A DNA stretch of 64,000 bases from Talinum fruticosum (Eukaryota > Streptophyta > Magnoliopsida > Caryophyllales > Talinaceae). Below are positions 44,431-57,500 of the stretch, in pieces. A program made the translations under genes and the position numbers. The notes below the pieces were generated by a model that was not told the DNA's origin, did no database searches, and saw only the letters and a list, made by a program, of their open reading frames with translations. The DNA lies in the NCBI GenBank assembly GCA_021018815.1, contig JAITYX010000124.1, positions 62,001 to 126,000 of the forward strand, given 5' to 3'. Every line of letters starts with the position of its first letter. Position 1 is the first letter of the stretch.

Positions 44431-45007
44431 GATTGTATTGACGACTTTTGTTTTCCGCAGGGCTAATCCATTCATATAACACTTAGGTTTACGTATTTTA
44501 TCTTAGGCTACTAGCAGAAGTCCACTTTTGTTATTTTCAAAAAAATCATGATTAACGCTATCTAAATTTTAAGAAATAACTGCAAGGGATTTGAAAACAT
44601 CAAATAGATATATGCTATTCTAAGGAATTATACTATAGTTCACCATCGTTGATTTTTTTGGGGTAAAGAAAATAACACTCATTGAAAACTAAAAATCAAT
44701 TTAACAATAATGGGAAAGGTCCATTACAATATGAGATAGAGAACGCAAAAAACAGGATTAGTTTTAGGTCAACAAGAGAAAGCAACACCCAAAACATGAA
44801 AGAAGAACTATTAAGCATTCATAGCATCCATGAGATCTACTTGTATCAGGGTTTTGATCTTTAGAGCTTCCTTATCACTTTGAAGGATTCATTTTGCTCG
44901 AGGTGGGGAAGTGATGTGCATATGAATTTGCTCGACTTGACCCTTATTAAGCATTACAAACACAGTTGCTGCCATATTAACTTATTTGATGACATGAGTG
45001 AAGATAA
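44431..45007. other. Intergenic DNA, unassigned
   Basis: No gene recognised. A 60-codon open frame at 44682 has no family resemblance. Confidence 0.4.
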
Positions 45008-45256
45008 ATTTTTTTTTTTGGTAAGTTGACCCCATTCGCTTGGACCCTCTATTTCGGAAAAGTCCAATGGACTGACCGAGTCGGGAATGGGAAAGATGTC
45101 AAGCCAAACAATCCCACCATCACACACAAACTCCTCGTAAGAGGAAAGTTTGTGCCCCATATTTGAACCTCGGGGAGCGCCTGGTAGGGAGGGTGAGTGA
45201 AGATAATTGTCCATGATCCGGCGAGCAACTCTTTAACCCTGCTAAACCACATACTA
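45008..45256 (-). mobile_element. Possible tRNA-derived SINE with poly(A) end
   Basis: On the minus strand the element starts near 45256 with TGGTTTAGCAGGG (box A-like). It carries GAGGTTCAAATATGGGG (box B-like GGTTCAAAT) near 45170 and ends in TTACCAAAAAAAAA at 45010-45020. The length of about 250 bp, pol III-like boxes and A tail suit a SINE. No duplication was verified. Confidence 0.45.
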
Positions 45257-45284
45257 TATTTCTCCTACGTTACTGGAATTAAAC

Positions 45285-45815
45285 ATGGCAAAGCCGACCC
45301 GAACGGAGCGGGTCAACCCGAACGACATGAAACCCAAACCGAACCGACATCCGAAAGCAGTTGAATCGATTTTGACCGAAACCGAAATGAACCGACCCGA
45401 AATCTAATGAACCCGATTCCGACCCGAACCGAAATGACCCGAATCGAAACCGAACCGAACCGAACCGAAAATGACCCGAACCAAATCAAACCCGAATCGA
45501 TTTAACCCAAATAAAAGTGACCCAACCCACTTTTTTTGAGGATGGACTTTTGTGCCTATAGTGGTATAATTTTAAATCGATTTTGACCCAAAAGTGACCC
45601 GATTACGACCCGATCTGAAATTAACCCCGAATCGAAACCGAACAAGATTGACCCAAAGTTTTATCGAACCGAATTTGACCCGAACCGAAACCAAACAAAC
45701 CGGAACGAGATCGACCCGAAGTTTACCCGATCCGAAGTTTACCCGAACGCGAAACCAAACCGAACCCGAACAAGATCGACCCGAAGTTAACCCGAACCAA
45801 ATGACCCGATTGCCG
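45285..45815. repeat. Degenerate CCGAA / ACCCGAACCGAA array
   Basis: More than 500 bp dominated by variants of ACCCGAACCGAAATG and GACCCGAAGTTTA. Long open frames on both strands (for example 45594-45875) arise from the repeat composition and are not genes. Confidence 0.9.
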
Positions 45816-46974
45816 GGTATAACTGGAACCTCCTTCCCGCAATTCGCATCGTTCATAAAAAACGTAAAATGTTGAAAAACATAGTAATCGTTTCAAGGAC
45901 ACTACAAATTTAGAATTTATGTCGACGTTTTACATTTATTTATTTGTATTATTTAATTTTTATTATAAATACCTTATAACTTTTCATTAATAAATCTCCT
46001 TTTATCTATTTTTATTTTAAAAAATAGTATTGTTGGCTACCACGATTAATATTTCTCTTGTTTTATACTACAATCATCTACGAAAACGAAGTCATGCAGT
46101 GGCATGCAATTCATTCCAGCACTTCTATTCAATCAAGCCCTAATCCAATGTCTTTTTTTTTTTTGAGTATATCCCCCCCAAGTGAACCAAATCTTCAAGT
46201 TAACATTAAGATCTTATGTTTATATTGGCCTTCAAATTTAATCCAATTCAGTCCGATTTGATCCGATCCAGCTGAAATTTGAACCGATTCGATCGAGGTG
46301 TCTGGTGACCTAACCAGCGTGTGAGCTGAGGATATCGAATGAGTTTGGTAAACGTATGGTCCAATATCCAGAATGAGTACAGTCATTCAAGTGAAACAGA
46401 TACTAGTGACCCCACTCGTGCATGGTTGTGCCAACTATCATCCATTCAAGTTTGTGTATGATCAGACAAAGCTATTAAAATCCCAAATCACGAAAGCAAA
46501 AGTTAGGTGTTAGTTGTGCATATCAATGCAATCGACTTGGAGCTTTAAATACAACGAGGTTCCTAATTCAATATTTCAACCCAAATTTAGTTTTATCTGA
46601 ATATACTACTCAAAATTATATATATTCGCCTTCGTGTTTCAAATATAGCCACTTAATTTTCAGAAAATTCTACAATAACTTACCTTAGATTTACAAAAAT
46701 ACCAATCATCAATACTTAAATAAGATTATTCAAATCCGAATAGTATGTAAACTCTTATTCACCTACGCTAAAATGGACCTGATCCTAATAACATATTTAA
46801 TGACAAGGATTTGGCTTCAAGGAATTTTAAAAGTTATAATAGACATTAAATATATGTCACTAATCAAACATTTATAAATAAAATTCTATGATTAATAACT
46901 GATTAATTTTTTCCCTTTGCATGGAGTATAAATGTCAACATATAATACCATAGTATAACTAGAAGAAATGGAAG

Positions 46975-46977
<3 letters not shown>
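45816..46977. other. Intergenic DNA
   Basis: AT-rich. Nothing recognised, apart from a T-run at about 46151-46164. Confidence 0.5.

Positions 46978-47047
<70 letters not shown>
46978..47047. repeat. (AT)n microsatellite
   Basis: About 70 bp of alternating AT, some 360 bp upstream of the peptide-precursor ATG. Confidence 0.97.
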
Positions 47048-47048
<1 letters not shown>

Positions 47049-47411
47049 AAAATGAAGAGAATAGGTAGTAGTAGTACAGAAATATATGCATGGGAGAGTA
47101 GTAAATGGTTATGGCAATAGGGTCAGTGACATTGTGTATGATACTGATATGGGGAGTTTGTTCGATTATAATTAAATGCTCCAACTCAACCCATGTATTC
47201 GCACATCATTGCCTTGCTGTGCTGAGTATCAATTCAAGACAACAGTGGTGACAGTGAAATGCCCTGAAAACTACTTCCCTTCTCCAAACATTGCCTTTAT
47301 CTTCCCATGATTGCACCTAACTAATTTCATCCATCTTTTCATCCACTTTTATTCATTCATTCACCCTTAAACCTTGCAGATAGGCTCCTCGATCGCCATA
47401 CTCGTGCTTCG

Positions 47412-47831
47412 ATGGAGCTCAAATACTCCGCCATTCTTGCTGTATTCCTTGTTTACCTCCTCCTGGCAACACATATTTCTTCTGGTATGTCTCTCTCTGC
47501 TGAAAACACACCCTCAATCCCCATGAAAGAAGTAAAGAAAAATCCCCAAATGCACTGGCTTAGAGAAATGATTTATGTGTAATGATGCATAGTGTACAAA
47601 ATACATCTCAATTCTCATGGTGTATACTGATCGTTGATTATTCTCTTGATGTGATTTGTAGAGTCATCGGTTTCGGATGATCAAGATGTGTATGAGATTG
47701 ATTATAGAGGTCCAGAGACACACTCGCATCTTCCACCTCCAAATCACTTGGGTAGAAAGTCTCCCATACATGATCACGTTGTGATGCATCACCAGGATCG
47801 AAAATATGCCAATCATACTCCAAGAAATTAA
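47412..47831 (+). CDS. Small secreted peptide precursor with DY motif (PSY-like?)
   Basis: Two exons, 47412-47484 (donor GTATGT, phase 1) and 47662-47831 (acceptor TTTGTAG, stop TAA), encode 80 residues. Residues 1-24 are a signal peptide: MELKY followed by the hydrophobic core SAILAVFLVYLLLAT. The mature part is polar and His/Pro-rich. It contains YEIDYRGPETHSHLPPPN (about 35-52) followed by GRK, then a His-rich end. An Asp-Tyr pair before a Gly/Pro-His-Pro segment is the layout of plant tyrosine-sulfated peptide hormones such as PSY. The Asp-Tyr is the tyrosylprotein sulfotransferase site and proline hydroxylation follows. Exact family membership is not certain: the spacing differs from PSY1, and RGF or CIF types fit less well. 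The hydrophobic leader and clean splice sites support a real gene. Confidence 0.65.
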
Positions 47832-49843
47832 ACAATGTAATGTCTAACTATTCTCTTGGCTAATTTTAATTATTATACATTACTTTTTACACTATAGTTA
47901 TGATTAATTTTTGCGTTTTTGATACTTAAATTCCATTTTTTAAAATCTTTTGTTCCCTTTTGATAATCTTTTATTATAGAAACTTTTTTCTCTTTAAATT
48001 TTCCAAATATTTTGATTTTTCCCCAAAATTTTGTGAGAGGTGTGGGGAGAGTACAACAAATTTATAAATAGGTGTCAGACAAAGTTGTCCTTTTTTTTTT
48101 TTTTGTTAAAGATGTATGGTTTAACTATTTGTTAGGGACGAATTACATATATAATTAAAAGTTTGATCATACATATAAATACACATAATAATAGAAGGAA
48201 TAACAATTCTCGCGAAAAATTGAAACACGATTCATTTTATTCTCATAAACTTTTGCCCAAAAATATTAAAGGTTATACATACTACAGTGGACTAGTAGAT
48301 GTGTCATCATAAATAATTATAAGACTATGCATAATTTTTAGAATTTCATATAGCTCGCGGGTAATGTATTTTGGTTGGATTGTGTATTTGATAGATGATA
48401 GACATTTAAGAAAAATAAAACAGTAATAACAAAAATTAACTATGTTTTTAAGCTTTTACGATGTTTATCAATGATATCAATAGATCTAGATTTATAAATT
48501 GATTTTTATGATTTTATAGAATAAAAACTGTACAAATAATTAAAAATATTTAACTTAGTCCTTATCTGGACCAACTGTGAAAATTGTTTCAATTTAAAAT
48601 CCCTCCCTATTTTCCCGTTCGTCCAACCATCCGTTGATATATGACGAGGAGCATATACTCCCTTATGCATATAAGACGTTTCACAATTCATATTATATAT
48701 TTTTTTAAAATGAGACGCATGAGTTTTTCCCCTTTTTTCTTGTTTTTAATGTCCAAATGAGACATAATAATGGAATAAGAGGAACTGAAATTTTGATATA
48801 TATCTAATCATAAAACTAAAAACTGAATTAGTTGAATTCAAATCTCATATTTCTGATTTTCCAAAAAACAAAAAAAGACCCCATGCCAAAGTTGCACTAT
48901 AATGAATCTACTTTATTTTGTAGGGGAATTGAGATCATCTCCCTCTCCTCTTGCAACGGACATACATGTTCTGAGACTGAGAGAAGAATGCTTTGCTGTT
49001 TATTTCAAGTGTAATATTATAGTCAGCACCAGTTAAACACCTGCGACAGTGATTTCAGTAACTGTTTGTTACCTCTGATTATCGAACATTAGTATCTTAT
49101 GTTTTTTTAATGAAAATTAGGGGCAAATCAATCAACAATGATACAAAATTCGTGTAATATATTAAATACAATTTTTCATGCATCCGGGGTAGCCCAATGA
49201 TAGGATAAGTTCAAAGGGTGCAAGACTGTATGGGCAACAGTGAGACGATGTTAATTTTTTTAGTATTTCTTATACTAGTTAAAATAAATAGTAAATAAAT
49301 AGTCTAGTGCCTGATATGATATTTGAAAAAAAATTTGAAATGTTTTTTATAAAAATAATTTTTAAACTTAAAAGTATAGTTGTACAGGGGATGTCATTAT
49401 GTCAAAACTTCTAATAATGTAGTTTTTTTTTTTCTGATAACAACTCTATAAAATATTAATTTTGTTTGATAACTTGATAATTATCTAGCCTAAAATAATC
49501 TAATTTGCTGATAAAAATTTAAATAAAAAATAATAATTAATATTTAGTAAGTACGAAATTAATAACATTATCTTGTAAATCTTACAATGATATATTTTTA
49601 TTTTTAATTATATTTAAATTATTATATCAAAAAAATTTACACAAACAAATATAAGATACTATCAATATTTTTACATTATATGGTTAATATTATCATAATC
49701 ATAAAAAATTATGAATTTGCTCGGGTATGCAAAATTATTATAGGTAGAGAGAGATAGTAAAATTTTCAGTTTTCTTTTTCCAAATAAAGTGTCACATGAC
49801 CATGCATTTAGAGAGGGACATTTGGTGCACTTTAGCATAATTT

Positions 49844-49845
<2 letters not shown>

Positions 49846-49904
<59 letters not shown>
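49846..49904. repeat. (AAT)n microsatellite
   Basis: About 57 bp of perfect AAT repeats. Confidence 0.97.
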
Positions 49905-51028
49905 TTAAATATGATACTTGATTTGGTTTAATAAAATAAATCCATGAAGTGCATGACTGTATAATATAGAGTTTTTAGATAAAATAGTCCTTTAATTATG
50001 CACTTATTTACATTACCATTAATTAATTTTGCTATATAAGGGTGCCACTATATCGAAATAGGGAATAGTATGTCATTCCTTACAACCGATTTCAGTAGTT
50101 TTTTTAATTATTTTTGAACATAATTTTGAAAGAAAAATAAAAAAAAATTGAAAATGTAAATGAAAAAAAAAATGAAAAGGAAAAGGGGGACAAGGGCTTT
50201 GCTTCCCAAACGCACAAGCAAACCTTAGAGGGATAATTCAAAGTTTATGATACTATATATCTAGCAAAATTGATTTATGCCTTTTGTTTTTTATATAATT
50301 TTAACTAAAAAAATTAAAATTTTTTATTTTAAATATGACTCAGTACATGCTTTAATCCAGACTCCATATTACAGTGCTTGACCATTTTGTAGAATTTTTT
50401 TACTTCAAATCACTTCTAAATTAATTAATAATGGTCAAAAATTTTAATCTTCATCAATTATACAAACTCAGGGTACTAAATTACGCCATTTAACAAGCAA
50501 TTTACACTAATATTTCAAAATTCATCAAATTAGAAAATCCTAACAGTTACCTCATGATGAATACGCCTATGTTACTGCGAACAACTTTGCTAAGGTTCAC
50601 CGGAACATTTTATATGCACTTAGGAGCATCTGTTTTTTGTCATATGTCAACAAATAATTAGAAGAACTAGAACATAAGAAATTTTGTATGCCTAAAATAA
50701 TGAAGTATGACCCAAAAGCATTTAAAAATTTGCACAGGTTCACTTAGTTGCCCAATCTCCAAAATCAAATTAGTGATAGTCGTATAATTGAGTCAAATTT
50801 TTAGGGTTTCCGTAGATTTGAGTCTCCATACAAAGAGAGAGAAGTCTTTTTATGTAGAACAAAAGAAAATATAATAAAGCTGCCTTGTTTTTCAGTTTTT
50901 ATTTTTTTAGTCATTATCCGGCTTTAAACTCGGAAATCTTCAATTGACGGTTAAAGTGACATATTAATCCCTACTTCATTAGATTAGTAACTCCTTTAGA
51001 TAGTAAATTAGTTAATAATAATTTTAAT

Positions 51029-51285
51029 GCATACTCTATCCATTTTAAATTATATGTCACTTTAGTGGGGTGAGGGAAAATCAATGTTAACTAAAAATTT
51101 AAATAGTTAAAAGGTGAATTGTCTATTATGCTTCCACTCTTTCTCTTTATCATTTTTTATTAATTAATTAATAAAAATAAAAATAATTAATTAATAATTA
51201 ATATATCATTGAAATTATAAAATGATAAGTATTATAAAACAAAAAAATGAGTTAAATGACGTGTATTTACGAGCAAGAATTAGTT
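51029..51285. mobile_element. Possible Stowaway-type MITE relic
   Basis: The left part TACTCTATCCATTTTAAATT followed by ATATGTCACTTTA resembles Stowaway/mariner MITE ends (compare 32491). The right part, reverse-complemented, gives TAAATACACGTCATTTAACT. Ends are degenerate and the TA duplication is unclear. Confidence 0.35.
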
Positions 51286-51555
51286 GAAAGGCTGTATTGC
51301 GTAAGAACGTATAATATAGACCAGCTCCATCAGATCAAATGACAAGAATCCGAATCCCCGTGTGAATCCCCCAGCTGATATTTCGCGGTGGTAGCGAAAG
51401 CCAACCTATTTCCTTGACCTCTCTCAGCCAGCTAACTTTCTCTCACCTCTCCTCTCATAAATTTCTTCATCCTCTTCATTGTGCGAGATTTCGCTCTCGC
51501 AGAGGGTTGGGTCCCCATTTGAACTCTCCTTCAGATCTCTTCTGCCCCATCAACA

Positions 51556-54500
51556 ATGGCAAACCTAGAAGATTCCAGCCCTCTCTTGGGCCCCGAATGC
51601 GACACCGACCAGCATCAGGTTGACCCACCAAACCCAAATGTGGTGCCCCAAAAGATGGCGGAGCGGGATCCCTCTTCTCCGCCACCCAAGCAACTGCCGC
51701 CTCCTCCGCCAGAGCATCCCCACGTGGCGGAGACCTTCGCATGGACCGCGGATGGCCTGCCCTTGGGCGTCGTGGGCCAGCCCATGATGGGTCGGGCCCA
51801 GTGGAGCTCCGGTCTCTGTTCATGCCTTGGCCGCAATGATGACTTCTGTAGCAGCGATTTTGAAGTTTGTGAGTTTCCCTTTTTAATTCCTTGATTTAAT
51901 TTAATTTGATTTGCATTTGGGTGTTCTGATTGAATGCTGATCTTCCTAATTGAATTTATCTCCGGTAGGTGATGTGGGTTTGATATTGTAAGGTGTGATT
52001 GTGTACTTTATTGTGGGAATAGATTTTTTGCAACAGTGTCAGAGGCGATTTCTTTTTCTTTCTAGTTTTGTTAATAAAATGAAAATCTATCACCAAAGTA
52101 AAATGAGGCCCCGAAAAGATTTGTCCTCATAAAACAATTGCTTTAAACACCCCTAGAAACTGGAACAGCATTCATCAGAGACGTTGATTTAGTATTGAAA
52201 TAGATGGCAAATTTTAAAAAAACAAAAGAGCTGTATTTGAACAGAGATTTTTATCAAATTGCAAAAAGGAAAATTTTGGGATTATTTGTGCAAGGAAAAG
52301 AAAGTAGAGCACAAGATGTAAGCTTTCAATTGATGAGAAAAATACCAAAATAACTAAGATTGAAAACAAAAGATGGGATAGAGAACCATGTTTTTGAGGA
52401 CATCAGCTTCAGGAAATTACTTGTAGGGTCTTGAAATAGGATTCATGGGAACTAACTTCGACAGTGCGTTTGGGTTGTTTTTTGTTGGGTGGGGGGTTAG
52501 GGGAGCTGTTACAGTGTTGCCTCTTTCCTAGTACACAATAAGGAACAAGACTAGTTTTATTAAGCTTGTTTGATAGTGAGTAACAGTTTGCATTTCTCTG
52601 GTCTCCCTAGTCTGCAGCCTTGCCAAATGAGCTAGTTTCAACTTGACTGCTATCGGAATAAAGAGAGGCAATTAAACAATATTGAATTGCAGGATAAATC
52701 AAATCCTTAATAGTTCCTTAGAATTACGGTTAGAGGCTCAAGGTGCACAAAAGCGCAAAGGTTCCTGGCAGGGTGTGGGCTTCAAGGCAAAGGTGCGGGC
52801 TTTTTGGAACATGGCGCACTTGCTAAAAAATGCTTGAAAATATTACCAAGCAATATTTTTGTTCGAATATGCTAGATGATGACATCAACTAAGTGATTAG
52901 ATATCATTGTAACTACAATAAATACCACAAAGAGTCTTACATTGTGATATCACAATGAATTCGCTACGATTTTAACCCAAAAAGCAAGCATAAAAATGAA
53001 AAAAATAGCACAAATTGAAAAAAAGGGGCCAACTTAACCACTTACTAGTTGGGGGGGCATAAACAGAAAAAATAGCGAAAAAACAGAAAACAACCCAGTG
53101 AGACGCGCGAGGCACCATTATGCCCTTCTTGAGGTGCAGACTGTGGGGCGCGCCTCACAGGGCTTCTTGGGGGGCTTGACCACGTGCAAGGCGCAAGGGG
53201 GTGGGCTTCATGCTTTTGTGCACCTAGGGCGCTGTTTTTAAACTAAGGTTAGAGGTGAAGGGTTCCATACTTTATCCCTCTTAAATGCCAGAAGACAGAT
53301 CATGACGACAGAGGTGTTACACTAATTTGTGTGTAAGCTCAAGCTGTCAAATTTTGAGTCGTCACAAAGTGCGTAGGAAAGCTTGACAAGCAATATGTTG
53401 TAGATGGTCTAGGTTTTTGCTAAGTTGAAATAGCAAAATTATGCCTAAAAGTTGAAATAGCAAGGTAGATTCATGCTCGTAGAAAGAGGCTGAACTGAGT
53501 ATCAGTATTCTACAACGATCGCTAGTAGCCATAGGAGTCTTGATCCTATTGAATTTCCTATGCAAAAATGTAGCTTGCTTAAAGGAATCAAGACAAATGA
53601 AGTGATCTTTCTTGAGATGAGATAAAAAAGTACGTGTGAAATTGCTAACCCCTGAACACTTCCATTCTTCCTTCAACTGGTCGCCAGCATTCATATGTTA
53701 CTTGGCCCTTGTCCTTCCTCTTTTAATGATAATATGGTGGTCAGGTCTTCTCGGAACTGTTGCGCCATGTGTGCTTTATGGAAGCAATGTTGAGAGACTT
53801 GGATCAGCCCCTGGAAGCTTCTCCAATCACTGCATGACTTACACTGCTCTTTACCTGATTGGAAATTCCTTCTTTGGATGGAACTGTTTGGCTCCATGGT
53901 TTTCATATACCAACAGAACTGCTGTTCGTCGTAGGTTCAACCTTGAGGCAAGTTCTTATCCTACTTCATGTTGTACCTGTTACAGAATTTTGGTGTATGC
54001 TGTATGATCTGTTCATTTTATGGTGGAAATGCCCAGTTTCTTTATCTTCTTCTCATGTCCATTCTTTTATGCTTTTATTTGTTTGGCAGGCATGATTGCA
54101 TGCCTTGTGTAAAACTTTATTGATTAAGAACCTTTACTATGAGGCTAATGGTAATAGGATAGGATAGGGTCAAACTTTGTCATTTTTCCAACCAAACCTG
54201 TGGGAAATCATCTTGTATACACCCACGCATGCCAGTTGTTATATTGTACACACCACATGGGTCCAGCCCAAATACACCTAATATACCAGCGCAGCCCATC
54301 GGAAAATTGGACAGCCCAATGAAAGTAATGTGCATTTCGCAGAAAACTATGCAGCCCAAAATAAGTATAAATACTTTAATGTGTGCAAATTTCAACAACA
54401 AAAGCAACACTGAGTGCTGGTTACATATTTACTTGTGGTTTTTGAGGTCTCATGTTCAATGTAGGCAACTTACGAATTGGTGATTTTAATAATTTTCTTA

Positions 54501-57500
54501 TATTTCCCTATCTTCTGCCCCTTTTTTTTTAAAACTAGTGAGGCACTGCATGTGATGCGTGCGATCTCCCGCTCTCTAAATAGATAGTTAGAAGCCATTT
54601 GTTTCAAAAGTCTTTAATTAGATAGATGGTGTTAGTTTGTTTCACAAGTGTTATACTTTATTCATGATGTGATAGTTATGGATGTATGACTTATAAAATT
54701 AGTATTATGATAGGCTTTGTCAATTGAAACAAAAAGACAACTTATATTATGTCCAAATGCAAATTTTTCACTTAGGTAAAACAAACTCGATCAAGAAGTT
54801 CTTAATCTCCACTTTTGTCCATATCTAAGCTGCTAAAACTCAATGCAATTGCTATCGATTTCAATAATCATAAATTTGCGACAGTGACGCAAAATGTAAA
54901 TACTGTTATTTACTATTATTTTTCCAGTGTACATAGTAGATGTAATGTATGTCTTGTTTGTTTGATGCCTATGCTCCATATATTACAACTGAGAAGCAAT
55001 CATAGAGTTTTAATTAACTAATATGAATTCATTGTCCAATAATCCATGAAGCTTATAGACACATAATGGAGTAGGAATATGATAAATTAATTGCAAAAAC
55101 TCAAAAAAGTAGCTGCTTTTAATTTTTATTTGAAAAGCCAATGCTGGATTTGCTATGAGAAAAGCGGAAACACATCATACTGCAAAAACAACACAAAATA
55201 ATTATGTAAAGAAAAAGAAAGAACATTAGCTTTTTCTTAATTGTGTTTTAAGAGCCACCACTTGATCCTTACTCATAGAAGACAAAAAACGATACATAAA
55301 TTAATATATCAAATATATAGAGTGGGGAAATTCAATATAATAGCTGAAAATAGAAGATAAAACATAGATTGTTTTGATAATCTAAATCAACTCTGTGCCC
55401 TGGATTAGTATGCAAAGGAACCAGGCCACTATAAGCAAAATAAACCACTTTTGTACGATAAAGTAGCCAAAAAATCTAACATTGATGCACAAGAAAACTC
55501 AGAAGTTGCTTCTCTTTGTCACTGTGAATTAGGCACAATTTGTCTAAAATAGAGCAACAGAATAATCACACAGTCTGAGCCAGAGCAGCAATCAATCTTA
55601 AAAAAAAAAAAACAGAGCAAGGGGCAAATTTCCGTAATTCTAATCAAAATTAGATGAAGGCAAACTTAATGAGACTATATTAATATTATGAATGAACGTA
55701 TCATAATATAGCACAAGGCTATCCTCCACAACAAATTCACAAAAGATCTATCATATTTTCACATTAAGCATAAATCTAATCATATTATAAAAAACTAAAA
55801 TCTAATGAAGAACCGCATCTTCTTCATCATAGAAGAGAAGGTAATAGCTGGATAAGAAGGTAATAGCCAGAGAGACAAGCTCTGAATTTGGCATTAGCGA
55901 ATGCACAAGAGGAGGTAGTAAGAGTACCATTATCTAAAGAACGACTTGAATTGGAGGAGGGATTTGAAGGTAAACCTCATGAGATTTTGATAGATGATGA
56001 GATCTTGAGGGAGGTCTTGAGAGAGTTGAATATTTTCCTTATGAGAAGCTTCAACCCCTCTGTTCTTCCAGGGATCAGTAGCAGAATCACAATTGTTTGC
56101 TCTTACAGTCTTGAGTAACTTGAGCACAACAGTAACTTTCATTGAGTTTTTAGCCAGAGGATGGACTTTTGAGAGCCTGTTATCACAACTCACATGATAA
56201 ACCAACCTGTTCCCAAATTAAACTCAAAATTAGAAAGAATACACTATCTTGTCAACTAAGCTTTTGGTGGAGAAACTCTTTGGTTTTCTTATTCCCACTG
56301 CTGTGTCCTCGAATGTGGATTTCCAGCATCTTTTCTATAGTATTCCTCTTCTTACCTTGGAAATTTCTAACATTCCTTTCCTGCGAATCAAAATAAGTTA
56401 ACAGTAAGGCAAACTTTAAGGCATGCTTTAGAATTGGAGGTCTTTTACTCTAGAACGAGGTTCTGATCTTGTCTGAGTACAGATAGAGGAGACAAAAGCA
56501 GGTTATTGAAAGTCCAGTTCACACCTTACAAGTAGAAGCAAATCTTCCTTCCTGATAGTGCATACAGACCATCCTGAGCAATAACGATATCCTTCAATAA
56601 TGTGCTGCTCTTGAACAACTTGCTAGTGAGTTTCAATTTAATTTAGAGAGAGAATTAGATAAAACAATAGAGAATTTGAAACCACAACAGAAGCACAAAA
56701 TATCAGTCACAAATTTACCATTATCTTCTCTATTATAGCTCAAATTTACAAACCACAACAGATTGTGCCTAAATTTTGGAAAAAGCCTGCCAATACAGGA
56801 ATTTAGGCCATCTTCAATGGGAGAAACTCTCTTGAGGTGCTCCAATTGCCAAGAGGACGTAAAAGTTGCTCCAAAATTACTCCTATTATTAATGGAGCCA
56901 CCCACACAAAGTGCTCCTTGATATTTTATAAATTAAACACCACAAAAAAGAAAACTGAAAACATTAAACCACAAAAGAGAAACTCCCCAACTAATTGTGC
57001 GTTTGCAAATCATTTGTCAAGTTATACACAACATTGTATACGTCAATTTATCTTGTACACACCATTCTGCCAAGGACTCCCCATGTCACCCCCTCCCTAT
57101 ATGTTGAGCAGCTGCCAGCATTTGCTAATTAAGTATCTTGAAATGTCTCTTGCATATTAGCTGTTTAGAGCACTCCTTTATACTGAATTCAATATGCAGA
57201 GATATATCAAGCTAGAACTTAGAAGCAAATAATATTAAGGTAATTCCTGACATTCAATACAATAGTCTAGTTGATCCTAACATTGAGAATTGCTCCTGGA
57301 ACTTGTCCATTGGCAATAATGACTTGATAAGGAGATAAATGTAAACTCAAAATCTGTACCTGTTAGGCTATAAGCAATTTAGCATCTCATCAAGGCGAGC
57401 ACCTGCTAGATATGATTCACTTCATAAACCTTCGGGTAACGTCGAACACCTTACAAAGATAAGACAATCAAGCGCATAATTACCAAAATATAGCAAGTGA

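Larger units (their letters stand above)
47832..51410. other. Intergenic DNA, AT-rich
   Basis: 3.6 kb with no recognised gene. It includes an (AAT)n run and a probable MITE relic listed separately. The phrase TAGCCCAATGATAGGATAAG at about 49190 weakly resembles a pol III box A, without a matching box B. Confidence 0.5.

Noticed and set aside
45572..45875. Long Arg/Thr/Pro-rich open frames on both strands
   Set aside because: Produced by the CCGAA simple array; mirror frames on both strands and no family resemblance.
57108..57125. GCTGCCAGCAT resembling part of miR167
   Set aside because: Only about 11 bases match, and no hairpin with a star strand was seen.
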